Below are positions 1-9,404 of a DNA stretch of 64,000 bases, piece after piece. Source of the stretch: Desulfurobacterium atlanticum (GTDB taxonomy: Bacteria; Aquificota; Aquificia; Desulfurobacteriales; Desulfurobacteriaceae); assembly GCF_900188395.1 (NCBI RefSeq), contig NZ_FZOB01000001.1:1-64000 (forward strand). Direction: 5' to 3'. The position numbers and the translations under genes were made by a program. The notes under the pieces were generated by a model that saw only the letters and a program-made list of their open reading frames with translations, did not search any database and was not told the DNA's origin. The first letter of the stretch is position 1; each line of letters begins with the position of its first letter.

Positions 1-28
1 CGTGGTATAGGTTTATATTTAGCTGCAT
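1..28 (-). CDS. 5' end of an unidentified leftward gene
   Basis: Only the first nine codons lie in the window (M-Q-L-N-I-N-L-Y-H). The start is supported by a strong AGGAGG Shine-Dalgarno six bases upstream of the ATG on the minus strand. No product can be named from so short a piece. Its leader carries a 9-bp inverted repeat that overlaps the ribosome binding site (separate entry). It diverges from the ymdB-folD operon. Confidence 0.5.
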
Positions 29-37
29 GGTTGTCCT

Positions 38-103
38 CCTGGTAGTGGTTTTGGTTTTCTGAAAATTTGAATGTTTAGTGCTCTTAATATTTTAACTACC
101 AGG
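38..103. repeat. 9-bp inverted repeat overlapping a ribosome binding site
   Basis: CCTGGTAGT at 38-46 and its exact complement ACTACCAGG at 95-103 flank a 48-nt A/T-rich loop. In the minus-strand transcript the downstream arm covers half of the AGGAGG of the gene starting at 28, so pairing would hide the ribosome binding site. This may be a leader control element. The same interval and the following 110 bases (weak GGGCAG/CTGCCT stem at 105-110 and 206-211, then a T-run) hold no gene that I recognise; a small RNA is possible but unproven. Confidence 0.4.
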
Positions 104-235
104 TGGGCAGCCTTTTTCCTTTGGTGTGGGTGGGGAGTATGTGTATACCTATGCAGGAACAATCTTGTAAAACTGCTTGATTTGGTAAGATAATGGTCGT
201 AAAATCTGCCTGACTTTTTTCACGGAGAAGGTGTT

Positions 236-1022
236 TTGGATACATTTAAAGTTGTTTTTGTTGGAGATGTTGTAGGAAAGCCCGGAAGAAGGGCGCTTCA
301 TCTCTGGCTTGAAGAAAACAGGAGAAACATTGATTTTTGTATTGTTAATGGTGAGAATGCTGCAGCCGGATTTGGTATTACCGAAAAAATAGTTAAAAGT
401 TTTATCTCCTGGGGAGTTGATGCTATAACTCTCGGTAATCACACATGGGATAAAAAAGAGATATATGATTTTATTGGAAAATATCCCCTTTTAAGGCCTG
501 CAAATTATCCTGATAGAACTCCCGGGAAGGAGTTTTTAAAGTTTGATTTTGATGGTTTTTCGCTTTCTGTTTTAAGTATTATGGGAAGAGTTTTTATGGA
601 ATGTCTTGATAATCCTTTCAGAGTTTTTGATAAGTTATTTGTGGAATTTAAAGATTCTTTTGTTATTGTGGATTTTCACGGTGAAGCTACTTCTGAAAAG
701 CAGGCTTTCGGGTTTTATGTTGACGGGAGAGCTGGAGCGGTTTTAGGCACTCATACCCACGTTCAGACAACAGATTTAAGACTTCTTCCAAGAGGAACAC
801 TTTATATTACGGATGTTGGAATGACAGGAGCTGTTGATTCTGTAATAGGAATGGAAATAAAAGAGAGTGTTGATAGGTTTGTTAAACAGCTTCCTGTGAG
901 ATTTAAGATTCCTGAGAAACCTGAGAAAATAAAATTTTCAGCGATTACTTTTGAGATTAATAAGCGATCTAAAAAGGTAGTTTCTTTTGAAAGGGTTGAA
1001 AGAATTTATATAAGAGGTGATG

Positions 1023-1039
<17 letters not shown>
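236..1039 (+). CDS. YmdB-like metallophosphoesterase (TIGR00282 type)
   Basis: A 267-residue cytoplasmic metallophosphoesterase of the YmdB family. Bacillus YmdB is a 2',3'-cyclic nucleotide phosphodiesterase linked to RNA turnover and biofilm choice. Visible metal-site motifs are GDVVG (D11), NGEN (38-41), GNHTWD (67-72), HGEATSEK (148-155) and GTHTHVQT (171-178), in the family's order and at its usual length. The start is TTG, preceded by GGAGAAGG. The 3' end overlaps folD. In many bacteria this gene follows rny (RNase Y), but no rny is adjacent here. The substrate in this organism is inferred, not seen. Confidence 0.85.
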
Positions 1040-2074
<1,035 letters not shown>

Positions 2075-2085
2075 AGAGGTAGATT

Positions 2086-2391
2086 ATGAGTTTAAAGCAG
2101 GTACTTTATTCTGTGTTTGTTGCTGCTTTGATTTTGGCAGTGTCTCTTTTTGCACTTATGAATCTTCAAGATGTAACAGTTGTTATTCCGTTTTTAGGAG
2201 AGTATCAAACAAAACTTTTTATGCTTATTGTAGTTTCTTATATTGCAGGATTTTTAACAGCTGCTTTTCTGTCTTTGCTTACCCGTCTTTTCAGTATTCC
2301 TTCAAGGAGGAAAAAGGAACGTGAGAATAGACCTGTTTCTGAAACTGTCAAGAGTGGTGAAACGAAGGAATCAGGGGAAGATTCTTTGTGA
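2086..2391 (+). CDS. LapA-like (DUF1049) small membrane protein
   Basis: A 101-residue inner-membrane protein with two hydrophobic helices (about residues 7-27 and 44-67) and a basic, then charged, cytoplasmic tail. The spacing N-L-Q-x-V-x-V-x-x-P-F-L-G between the helices is typical of the LapA/DUF1049 family. E. coli LapA works with LapB in control of lipopolysaccharide synthesis through LpxC, but no lapB is adjacent, so that role is only a possibility here. The 3' end overlaps the S4-domain gene by 71 nt. Confidence 0.7.
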   Translation: MSLKQVLYSVFVAALILAVSLFALMNLQDVTVVIPFLGEYQTKLFMLIVVSYIAGFLTAAFLSLLTRLFSIPSRRKKERENRPVSETVKSGETKESGEDSL

Positions 2392-2608
2392 TGAAGGGGT
2401 TGTTAGAGTAAACGGGACTGTGGTTAAAGCTTCAAAAGAGATAAAGGTCGGTGATGTTGTTGAAATAGATACTGTAAATAGGTTTTTAAAATTTAGAATA
2501 GAAGAGGTTCCATCAAGAAAAACTGTTTCAAAAAAGAAAGCAAAAGAGTTGATTTCTGTTCTTGAAGATAGAAGAAAATCCATTTCCGATATAATTGACC
2601 TTATTTAA
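2321..2608 (+). CDS. S4-domain RNA-binding protein (RqcP/Hsp15 type)
   Basis: A 95-residue protein made almost wholly of one S4 RNA-binding domain (MRIDLFLK start, then RxxxxKxLCDEGVVRVNG and VKVGD-like turn). Members include E. coli Hsp15 and Bacillus YabO/RqcP, which bind stalled 50S-peptidyl-tRNA complexes during ribosome rescue. Start GTG 2321 has a strong AAGGAGG upstream, inside the preceding reading frame. The family call is secure; which of the two rescue roles applies is not visible. Confidence 0.8.
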   Translation: MRIDLFLKLSRVVKRRNQGKILCDEGVVRVNGTVVKASKEIKVGDVVEIDTVNRFLKFRIEEVPSRKTVSKKKAKELISVLEDRRKSISDIIDLI

Positions 2609-2627
2609 TTTTTCCGGGAGGAAATTT

Positions 2628-4204
2628 ATGTTTCTTGAAGATATCATTGAAAATTTTGATAAGAAAGGTGATAAAGAGATTCTTGTTGAAAAAAAAGACG
2701 GTAAATATAGTTCTATCACTTTTTCTGAGTTTAAAAAACTTGTCTCCAGTGTTCAAAAGGAGCTTGGAGATATAAATAAAGAGGACAGAGTGGTTATTTT
2801 TATGGAGAACTCTCCATTGTGGATTGCGTCTCTTTTTGCTGTTATGTTTTCTGGTGGAATTTCTGTTCCTGTTGATTATCTTCTTTCTGAAAGTGAGTTT
2901 TTTAATATTTTAAGGGATGCTCAGCCAAGGGTTATATTAACTTCAACTCAAAACTATGATAAGGCAAAATTAGCAGCCAAGAAACTTGGTTATAAACCGG
3001 AGATAGTGAAAGTTGATAATGTTGTTGTGGAGGACAGAGAGTTAAAGATTTTATTACCTTCAATGGATGATGTAGCGGTAATTCTCTATACTTCAGGAAC
3101 AACAGGTAATCCGAAAGGGGTTATGTTAACTTATAGGAATCTAAATCATAATATAGAGGGAATAAGGGATATCAGGCTTCTAAATGAGAAAGACAGGTTT
3201 ATAGCTATTCTCCCTTTTCATCATACTTATCCTTTGCTTGCAACAGTTGTTTTACCTATTACTGAAGGATTACCTCTTGTTTTTATAGAGAGATTAACTC
3301 CTGCAGACATACTTTCAACGATAAGAGATCAGAATGTTACGATAATGGTTGGAGTTCCAAAACTTTTTCAGGTTATTTATCACAACATTTAATAGAGATT
3401 TCCAAGCTTCCTGCTATTAAGAAAGGGTTTGTGAATTCAGCGTTGAAGTTTTTTAGAAAAGTGAATGCAAAAGCTCTTCAGAAAAAGGTTTTTAAGCAGG
3501 TTCATGAAAGGATAGGGCCATCATTAAGGTATATGATTTCCGGCGGAGCAAAGCTAAATGTTGAAGTTGCCCGTGGACTTGAAGCTATGGGATTTAATAT
3601 ATTGGAAGGTTATGGTTTAACAGAAACTTCTCCTTTAATATCGGTTAATACTCCTGAAAGAAAAAAGATAGGTTCTGCTGGTCCTCCTATAAAAGGTGTT
3701 GAGGTAAAGATAGTTAACGGAGAAATTGTTGTAAAAGGTGATAATGTTATGAAAGGTTACTTTAACAGACCGGAAGAAACTGAAAAAGTTATAAAAGATG
3801 GATGGTTTTATACTGGAGATCTGGGTTATATTGATGATGAAGGGTTTCTTTTTATAACTGGAAGGGCCAAAGATGTGATAGTTCTTGATAATGGAAAGAA
3901 TGTTTACCCGGAAGATATAGAGAATGAAATATTAAAAAGTAGATATATCCTTGAAATAGGAGTTTTTGAAGAGGAAGGAGTTATAAAAGCTATCGTAAAA
4001 CCGGATTTTGAACTTCTTATAGAAGAAGAGATTGAAGATATCTATGAATTTATTAAAAACGAGATAAAGAGAACCACAAAGCACTTGCAGTCATATAAGC
4101 GGGTTAAAGAGTTTAAAATCACAGATAGAGAACTACCGAGGACCAGAATAGGGAAGCTTAGAAGGTTTATGCTTCCTGCCTTATATAAGGAGATAGTTGA
4201 TTAA
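2628..4204 (+). pseudogene. Frameshifted AMP-forming acyl-CoA/acyl-ACP synthetase
   Basis: Two abutting frames together make one adenylate-forming ligase of about 525 residues (FadD-like). The first (2628-3392, good GGGAGG) holds the A3 P-loop YTSGTTGNPKG and ends prematurely. The second frame continues without a gap in similarity (I-E-I-S-K-L-P from about 3392) and contains GYGLTETSP, the YTGDLG and GRAKDVIVLDNGKNVYPED motifs, and the C-terminal PRTRIGKLRR with its catalytic lysine. A one-base loss near AACATTTAA at 3384-3392 explains the break. An internal GTG at 3431 could begin the second part but has only a weak ribosome site. It may be a real inactivation or a sequence error. Confidence 0.8.
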
Positions 4205-4279
4205 TGGTAGGACCGAGGGGTTTCGAACCCCTGACCTCCACCGCGTCAAGGTGGCGCTCTCCCACTGAGCTACGGTCCT
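4205..4279 (-). tRNA. tRNA-Val (anticodon GAC)
   Basis: The minus strand folds as a complete cloverleaf: acceptor AGGACCG/CGGTCCT, D-arm with AGCTCAGTGGGAGAGC, anticodon stem CCACC/GGTGG around loop TTGACGC (anticodon GAC), and T-arm with GGTTCGAACCC. The discriminator is A and CCA is encoded. It lies directly after the acyl-CoA synthetase stop on the opposite strand. Confidence 0.97.
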
Positions 4280-4294
4280 GCAGTGTGAGATAAA

Positions 4295-4322
4295 AATATA
4301 GCCCCTGGATTATTAAATTCAA
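4295..4322 (-). promoter_or_regulatory. Probable sigma-70 promoter for tRNA-Val
   Basis: On the minus strand TTGAAT (4322-4317) and TATATT (4300-4295) are separated by 16 bases and sit about 16 bases before the mature tRNA 5' end. Position and matches fit a housekeeping promoter, judged by eye only. Confidence 0.5.
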
Positions 4323-4329
4323 GAGTTAT

Positions 4330-4356
4330 AAGAAAAGGAAAGGGAACATTCCCTTC
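4330..4356 (-). terminator. Probable terminator of the resB-ccsA operon
   Basis: Just after the ccsA stop the minus strand has AAGGGAA-TG-TTCCCTT followed by a pyrimidine-rich TTCCTTTTCTT tract. The loop would be small unless the top pairs open, so strength is uncertain. Confidence 0.5.
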
Positions 4357-4364
4357 CCCTCGTT

Positions 4365-5372
4365 CTATTGTGCGTAACTGTGAAGTCCAGGAAGTATCAG
4401 GTTTACTCCATAGTATGTAAATACGACACTTAAAAATCCTATAATGGTGAAGTGAGCAAGTGGTTTTCCAGAAAGTCCTTTAACATATCTTGCATGGAGA
4501 TATACAGAGTAAACAAGCCATGTGATAAGGGACCAGGTTTCTTTTGGATCCCAGGACCAGTATCCGCCCCATGCATATTTAGCCCATACAGCACCGAGAA
4601 TTATTCCAAGTGTTAAAAATACAAATCCTACAGCTGCAGCCTGATACATTATATCTTCAAGGGTTTCAACTGTAGGGAGCTTTTTTGCAAAACCGCTTTT
4701 GTTCATCCAGTAGAGGAATCCAACTACACCGGCGGCTATTACTGCAGATATTAAAAAGAAAAGAAATACACTGGTTCTGTATGCTGAATAGGTTATGAAG
4801 AAAGCTATAAATATTGTTGATAGGAAAAGGACTATCCAGTCTGTGCTGTTTGTGTCATCCCTTTTTGCAAAATAAGCGTAAGCTACTCCTGCACTTACTG
4901 CAAAACCTGCATAACCGATAAAAGATGTAACAACATGGAATAGAAGCCAGTTGCTCTGAAGTGCTGGAACAAGCGGTTGAGCTTCAGGATTGAAACCGAG
5001 TATCTGTGTTGAAGCTTCTGAGATGACTGCAAGGGGCATTACAAACATACCAAATATTTTGTTACGGTACTTTCTCTCAAAAATCAGGTAGATTACCACA
5101 ATGGTCCAGCCAAAAAGCATCAGGGATTCATACATATTTGTGAAAGGGGCATATTTATAGAAAGCAAGCCAGTCATCTACCATGTTTAACTGAGCTTTCT
5201 CCATACCCCTTAGCACAAAAGCGATACCTTGAACAATCACTCCAGCAAGAGCGATGTAGGTAGCGATTTTCCCCATTTTCTCAGATTTTGAAAAAACATG
5301 AATGGTGTAAAACACTGATGCTGCCAAAAACAGCACCATTCCGATGTTAAAAAACTCCACTGAATTAAACAT
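4365..5372 (-). CDS. ccsA: Cytochrome c System II haem-handling protein CcsA/ResC
   Basis: A 335-residue polytopic membrane protein that, with ResB/Ccs1, exports haem and attaches it to CxxCH motifs of cytochromes c outside the inner membrane. The periplasmic WWD haem-binding segment lies at about 263-286 (WGGYWSWDPKETWS), flanked by conserved histidines in NWLLFHV and near the C-terminus (PGLHSYA). Its start overlaps the resB stop by 8 nt. The window encodes two multihaem cytochromes that would need this machinery. Confidence 0.93.
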   Translation of the reverse strand: MFNSVEFFNIGMVLFLAASVFYTIHVFSKSEKMGKIATYIALAGVIVQGIAFVLRGMEKAQLNMVDDWLAFYKYAPFTNMYESLMLFGWTIVVIYLIFERKYRNKIFGMFVMPLAVISEASTQILGFNPEAQPLVPALQSNWLLFHVVTSFIGYAGFAVSAGVAYAYFAKRDDTNSTDWIVLFLSTIFIAFFITYSAYRTSVFLFFLISAVIAAGVVGFLYWMNKSGFAKKLPTVETLEDIMYQAAAVGFVFLTLGIILGAVWAKYAWGGYWSWDPKETWSLITWLVYSVYLHARYVKGLSGKPLAHFTIIGFLSVVFTYYGVNLILPGLHSYAQ

Positions 5373-6729
5373 CTTTCTCCTCCTTAGGGGCTTGGATATT
5401 ACAGTATGAAGACTTTAGAACCCCTAAGACTTTTTCCATATCCTTTTCAAGGCTTTCGTTTCCTTTGTTTGTCCTTCCAGCAATTACAATATTAACTTTT
5501 CCATCTTTCACATCTTTAACTCTTACAAGGATTCTCTTGTGGGAAATAAAGAAGGCTATAAAAAGACCGATAGTAAGTATTGTGCTTCCAGTCCATACAA
5601 CCCATGTGCCCGGGTCATATGATACCTGTAAACCGGTGTAGAATTTATTATCTGCCCCTGCTATCGCAACAAACTGGTCTGTTTGTGGAATTCTATACCA
5701 GTTGTTTGGCATCATCTGAGCTTGAGCAATTCGTTTTCCATCTTTTGTGAGAAGGTCAACAAATATTATTCCTCCCTGCGCTGCAACAGGGGAAAGGAAA
5801 TATTTTTTTCCATCTTTGCCTTTTCCGACATAAAACGGTTGTCCAAATGCAACGATAAGTTGTTTCTCTTTGGCATTTTGATTTTCTTTATGGAAGAAAA
5901 ATACTCTGCCTTGGCCGTAGCTTGCCTGATAAAAATATATACCTTCGTAGGAAAGAGGAGTGTTTACTTCTATTATTTGCTCTTTTACCGCTTTTCCATC
6001 TTTTAATATTACAAGGTCACTTATATAAGATTTTGGCATGCCAGATGGGTAAAATTCCATTGTGAATTTTTTACACTCCACCTCAAAAGGAAGTTCTATA
6101 ATGTGACCGTTCCCAAAGAGAGTAACAAGGTTGCTTTTTCCTCCCTGGGCAAGGTTCATATAACCTCTGTATCCGAAAAGGGCTGTTAATAAGCCACCTA
6201 TCAGAACAATAATGATTCCGGCATGAACTATGTAAACACCGAATCTTGCAAAAACATTTTTATCTGCAAAAAGATATTTAATGTTTTTCTCTTTTTCATC
6301 TTCAACGACTTCTGTTTTATATCCAAGTTTTGATAGAGCTTCTTTGATTTTTCCTACGACTGCTTCTTTATCTGGAACAGAGAGAGTTATTTTGTGAACA
6401 AGTTTGAAAGAGCTTTCTGCTCCCTCAGCTAATTTCTTTTTAGGATATTTAGCAAGCTTCCAGATGTAGGGAAGTCTTTCAATTGAGCAGATTATAAGGT
6501 TTAATCCGAGTAGAACTAAAAGAAGTATATACCACCATGAGTGGTAGACATCTGTGAAACCTAAGAATTTGAATATTTTGTATGTTACTTCTCCATATTC
6601 TCTTAAATATTTATCAGGATCTTGCTGCTGCTCTATGATCGTTCCAATTATTGAGGTTACTGCAAGGGAAATGAGAATTACGATTGCTAATTTTACGGAA
6701 CTGAAAAGATTGTAGAGTTTTTTTAGCAT
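5365..6729 (-). CDS. resB: Cytochrome c System II protein ResB/Ccs1
   Basis: Partner of CcsA in cytochrome c biogenesis; the family supplies a large periplasmic domain that presents the apocytochrome and helps haem reduction. The 454-residue protein has hydrophobic helices at about 13-33 and 65-85, one near 168-188, a long periplasmic segment, and a last helix near 380-400, which is the ResB topology. A conserved IIGT-x5-Q motif follows helix 1. It is the first gene of a two-gene operon with ccsA. Confidence 0.92.
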   Translation of the reverse strand: MLKKLYNLFSSVKLAIVILISLAVTSIIGTIIEQQQDPDKYLREYGEVTYKIFKFLGFTDVYHSWWYILLLVLLGLNLIICSIERLPYIWKLAKYPKKKLAEGAESSFKLVHKITLSVPDKEAVVGKIKEALSKLGYKTEVVEDEKEKNIKYLFADKNVFARFGVYIVHAGIIIVLIGGLLTALFGYRGYMNLAQGGKSNLVTLFGNGHIIELPFEVECKKFTMEFYPSGMPKSYISDLVILKDGKAVKEQIIEVNTPLSYEGIYFYQASYGQGRVFFFHKENQNAKEKQLIVAFGQPFYVGKGKDGKKYFLSPVAAQGGIIFVDLLTKDGKRIAQAQMMPNNWYRIPQTDQFVAIAGADNKFYTGLQVSYDPGTWVVWTGSTILTIGLFIAFFISHKRILVRVKDVKDGKVNIVIAGRTNKGNESLEKDMEKVLGVLKSSYCNIQAPKEEKDV

Positions 6730-6803
6730 ATTTTTGTCCTCCGCTGTCTGTGTCCACTGCTAATAATTCTCAATTCTCTTTTATCTATGTGATAGAAAAT
6801 CTA

Positions 6804-7925
6804 TCATTTTGGACTGCTTAAGTCAAATAACTCTATTGATATATCATCCATTAACAGTGTTTTAAAAGGGTCAGATATTTTAAGAGCAGGTTTAACAGCT
6901 GTAAAAATTCCGCTTTTTCTGTAAGTTTCTTCTATTCCCAGCGTTCTGGCTCCGCCTGTAGTTGCCATATAAAGCAGATTTTTAAGAGAAATTTTCCCTT
7001 CAGTTCTAAAATAAAGAGTTTTTATTTCAGAAAGCAGTGATAGAGATGTATTTGAGCTGAGGCCGTCTGTTCCTATGCCAGCTTTTTCATATTGGCCGAT
7101 AAACTCAACATTCGGGAAACCGGTTTTTAAAAACAGATTGCTTCTTGGACATATAACTATTCCTGCTCCAGTATTCATCAGTTTTTCAAGTTCTTTTCTT
7201 GTGAGATTTGTGCAGTGGACTGCTATTAACTGTGGACAGAGTGCTTCACATTTTTCTATGTAATCTATCACAGAATCAGCTGTAAGATGTTCAAACCGTT
7301 TACGTCCAAGTGTTGGGTAGATTCTTGATTCAAATACATTTTTTTCTCCTCTTGCAAATAAAAGCTCATTGTAGCTTTCTCCTATATGCATCTGAAAAGG
7401 AAGATTTCTTTCCTTTGATAAACGGGCTCCTTGTTTTATAACTTCAACAGATGTTGAATAGATGGCGTGGATAGATATAGGGAGAGAGATTTTCCCGGGG
7501 AATCGGTTGCCTATTATTTCATGAAAAACCATTCCGTTTTCAACTTCAGATACTCCAAAGGAAGAGATATCTCCTATGAATCCTGTTCCCCATTTTCTTG
7601 TAAGATTTTTCCCTATTTTAACTCCCTTTTTTATCTCTTCAATGTCAAGTTTTTGTCTGTTTGAGATTATCCAGAGAAGCCAGTTATCAAAAGAGGTGGT
7701 CTTTTCTGGATTAAAATCCATCAGAGAAAGTTCAAGATGGGTGTGGGCGTTTACAAGTGCCGGGAAAAGAACAGTATTTTTTTTGTAAATCTTTTTTATT
7801 CTGCCCTGCGGTTCCTGATACTGAAATTTTACGGTTTTTCCATCGTAAATTATCCAGCCATTTTCAAAAACATTTATTTCATAATCTATAACAAAATCTG
7901 CTGTTACTGCTACTGCCGTTTTCAC
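6804..7925 (-). CDS. Amidohydrolase, probable aminodeoxyfutalosine deaminase
   Basis: A 373-residue metal-dependent hydrolase of the TrzN/SsnA/MtaD superfamily. Visible are NAHTHLELS (metal ligands H61, H63), QMHIGES, VHCTNL and GTDGLSSN (catalytic Asp). The HTHLE-x-S start followed by a D-N-W-L-x-x-I-I-x-N-R stretch resembles epsilonproteobacterial 6-amino-6-deoxyfutalosine deaminases (MqnX) of the futalosine menaquinone route, which fits an anaerobe of this kind. No other mqn genes are in the window, so the substrate is inferred; an S-adenosylhomocysteine or methylthioadenosine deaminase is the alternative. It overlaps the gene before it by 4 nt. Confidence 0.65.
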   Translation of the reverse strand: MKTAVAVTADFVIDYEINVFENGWIIYDGKTVKFQYQEPQGRIKKIYKKNTVLFPALVNAHTHLELSLMDFNPEKTTSFDNWLLWIISNRQKLDIEEIKKGVKIGKNLTRKWGTGFIGDISSFGVSEVENGMVFHEIIGNRFPGKISLPISIHAIYSTSVEVIKQGARLSKERNLPFQMHIGESYNELLFARGEKNVFESRIYPTLGRKRFEHLTADSVIDYIEKCEALCPQLIAVHCTNLTRKELEKLMNTGAGIVICPRSNLFLKTGFPNVEFIGQYEKAGIGTDGLSSNTSLSLLSEIKTLYFRTEGKISLKNLLYMATTGGARTLGIEETYRKSGIFTAVKPALKISDPFKTLLMDDISIELFDLSSPK

Positions 7926-9319
7926 AGTGAAAATCCTTTTATAAATTTTTCTGCTTCTTCTCTACTGTTGATTTTCCCAAGTAATTGTAACTCCATAAGT
8001 TTCTTTTTAATCCTGCCAATATCTTTCCCGCTTTCTACTTTCAGAATGTTCATTATATCCTTTCCAGAAAGAAAAGGCTTTAAGTTTCTAAATTTTTCAA
8101 AGAACGGAACCAGTCTTGTGTTTATAAAACAGGTGTAGCTTTTTACTCCCTTTTCCATCTTTTCACAGGTGGCACAGAAGTCAGCTATGCTGTGAAGTAT
8201 GACATAAGGGAATAAATCTTCACTGTCAAAAATAAATTTTACAATAGCCCTGTTTGATAGTTTTCCGTTTTTGTAAAGCTGATATAGAAAGAACGGGCGA
8301 AGATGTAATTTTATTATTTTAGATATGTTTTGTGAAACCTTTTTTCCAAATCCAAGATAAAAAAGTCTATCTTGTGATAGATACGCTCCTATTTTATCGT
8401 GGTTATAAAAGGTTAACTTCCCGTTTTTTTCCTTTACAGTGAAAGGTTTTCCGATGTCGTGAAGTAGTGCTGTTAGAATAAGAAGCTCTCTTCCTGTAAA
8501 TTCTTTAAAATATGTAGCTTCTTTTACCACCTTTATTAGATTTTTATCAATATTTGTTGTAAATTTTTCATCTATTAAAAGAGTTACTTTCTCTACGGCT
8601 TTCAAAGTATGAATTATGAGGGGATATTGGTGGAGACCTGAAGGTGGTATTGTTTCCTGTTTTTTAAGTTCTGGAAAAATAACATATAAAACATTAAGCT
8701 CTTTCATATCGTGAAAAGCACTGTAGCTGGCTGGAAGTTTTAAAATTTTAACGATTTCCTCTCTTATCCTTTCTACAGGTTCCTTTTTAAGGAGATTACT
8801 GTATTTTTCCGATGCTACTTTAAATGTTTCGTCATATTTAAAATGGAGTTTATTTTTTATTCTGATTCCCCTTAAAATTCTTACAGGGTCTTTTTTTATG
8901 GAGTTTTCGTTTATGGGTTTTATGATTTTTCTCTTTATATCGTTAAGTCCGTTTAAAGGGTCTATTATTAATGGTTTATTTTTTATAATGCTTTTAATTT
9001 CTACCGCAATGGCGTTGATTGTAAAATCTCTGCTTTTCAGGTCTTGTTCAAGGGTTTCCTGAATCTCGGAGATGTCAATTCTACGGCTGCTATTCTCTAT
9101 TGTGAATACCACTTTTTCTCTTTTATACAGGAAACCGTTTTTACCGGTTTTCTCTCTTACACATTCAATTCTTTCAGGGTCAAGGTCGGGAACGATAATA
9201 TCTATATCTTTATTTGTTATATCAAGTATAGCGTCTCTTACACATCCGCCTACAAAATAACCATCTTTAACACATGGGACAATATCTTTGATAAGAATAA
9301 GTAATTTTCTGAAGTTCAT
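7922..9319 (-). CDS. tRNA nucleotidyltransferase (CCA-, CC- or A-adding) with HD domain
   Basis: A class II polymerase-beta-like nucleotidyltransferase that adds or repairs the tRNA 3' CCA. The N-terminal domain shows GGCVRD (24-29), the metal-binding D38-x-D40, RRIDIS and SRDFTINA, then DPVRILRGIR and an ERIREE nucleotide-selection motif. A C-terminal HD domain carries LLHDIGKP. At 465 residues it matches HD-containing members. Some Aquificota split the job between CC-adding and A-adding enzymes, and the sequence alone does not tell me which this is; poly(A) polymerase is a further possibility. Confidence 0.85.
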   Translation of the reverse strand: MNFRKLLILIKDIVPCVKDGYFVGGCVRDAILDITNKDIDIIVPDLDPERIECVREKTGKNGFLYKREKVVFTIENSSRRIDISEIQETLEQDLKSRDFTINAIAVEIKSIIKNKPLIIDPLNGLNDIKRKIIKPINENSIKKDPVRILRGIRIKNKLHFKYDETFKVASEKYSNLLKKEPVERIREEIVKILKLPASYSAFHDMKELNVLYVIFPELKKQETIPPSGLHQYPLIIHTLKAVEKVTLLIDEKFTTNIDKNLIKVVKEATYFKEFTGRELLILTALLHDIGKPFTVKEKNGKLTFYNHDKIGAYLSQDRLFYLGFGKKVSQNISKIIKLHLRPFFLYQLYKNGKLSNRAIVKFIFDSEDLFPYVILHSIADFCATCEKMEKGVKSYTCFINTRLVPFFEKFRNLKPFLSGKDIMNILKVESGKDIGRIKKKLMELQLLGKINSREEAEKFIKGFSL

Positions 9320-9404
9320 TTTAACCTTTAATTTTTTAAGATGTTATTATTAAAGTTTAAATAAAAATTTTAGCTAAATAAAGGTATGAAAGCAGGGGTG
9401 CTTT

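Noticed and set aside
29-235. Tetrahydrofolate riboswitch upstream of ymdB-folD
   Set aside because: Position is tempting, but none of the conserved riboswitch core is visible and folD is the second gene.
149-442. Minus-strand frame of 97 codons across the start of ymdB
   Set aside because: No ribosome site, no recognisable protein pattern, and it is antisense to a well-supported gene.
3360-3440. Programmed -1 frameshift in the acyl-CoA synthetase gene
   Set aside because: No X-XXY-YYZ slippery heptamer, internal Shine-Dalgarno or clear downstream hairpin stands at the break; a one-base loss fits better.
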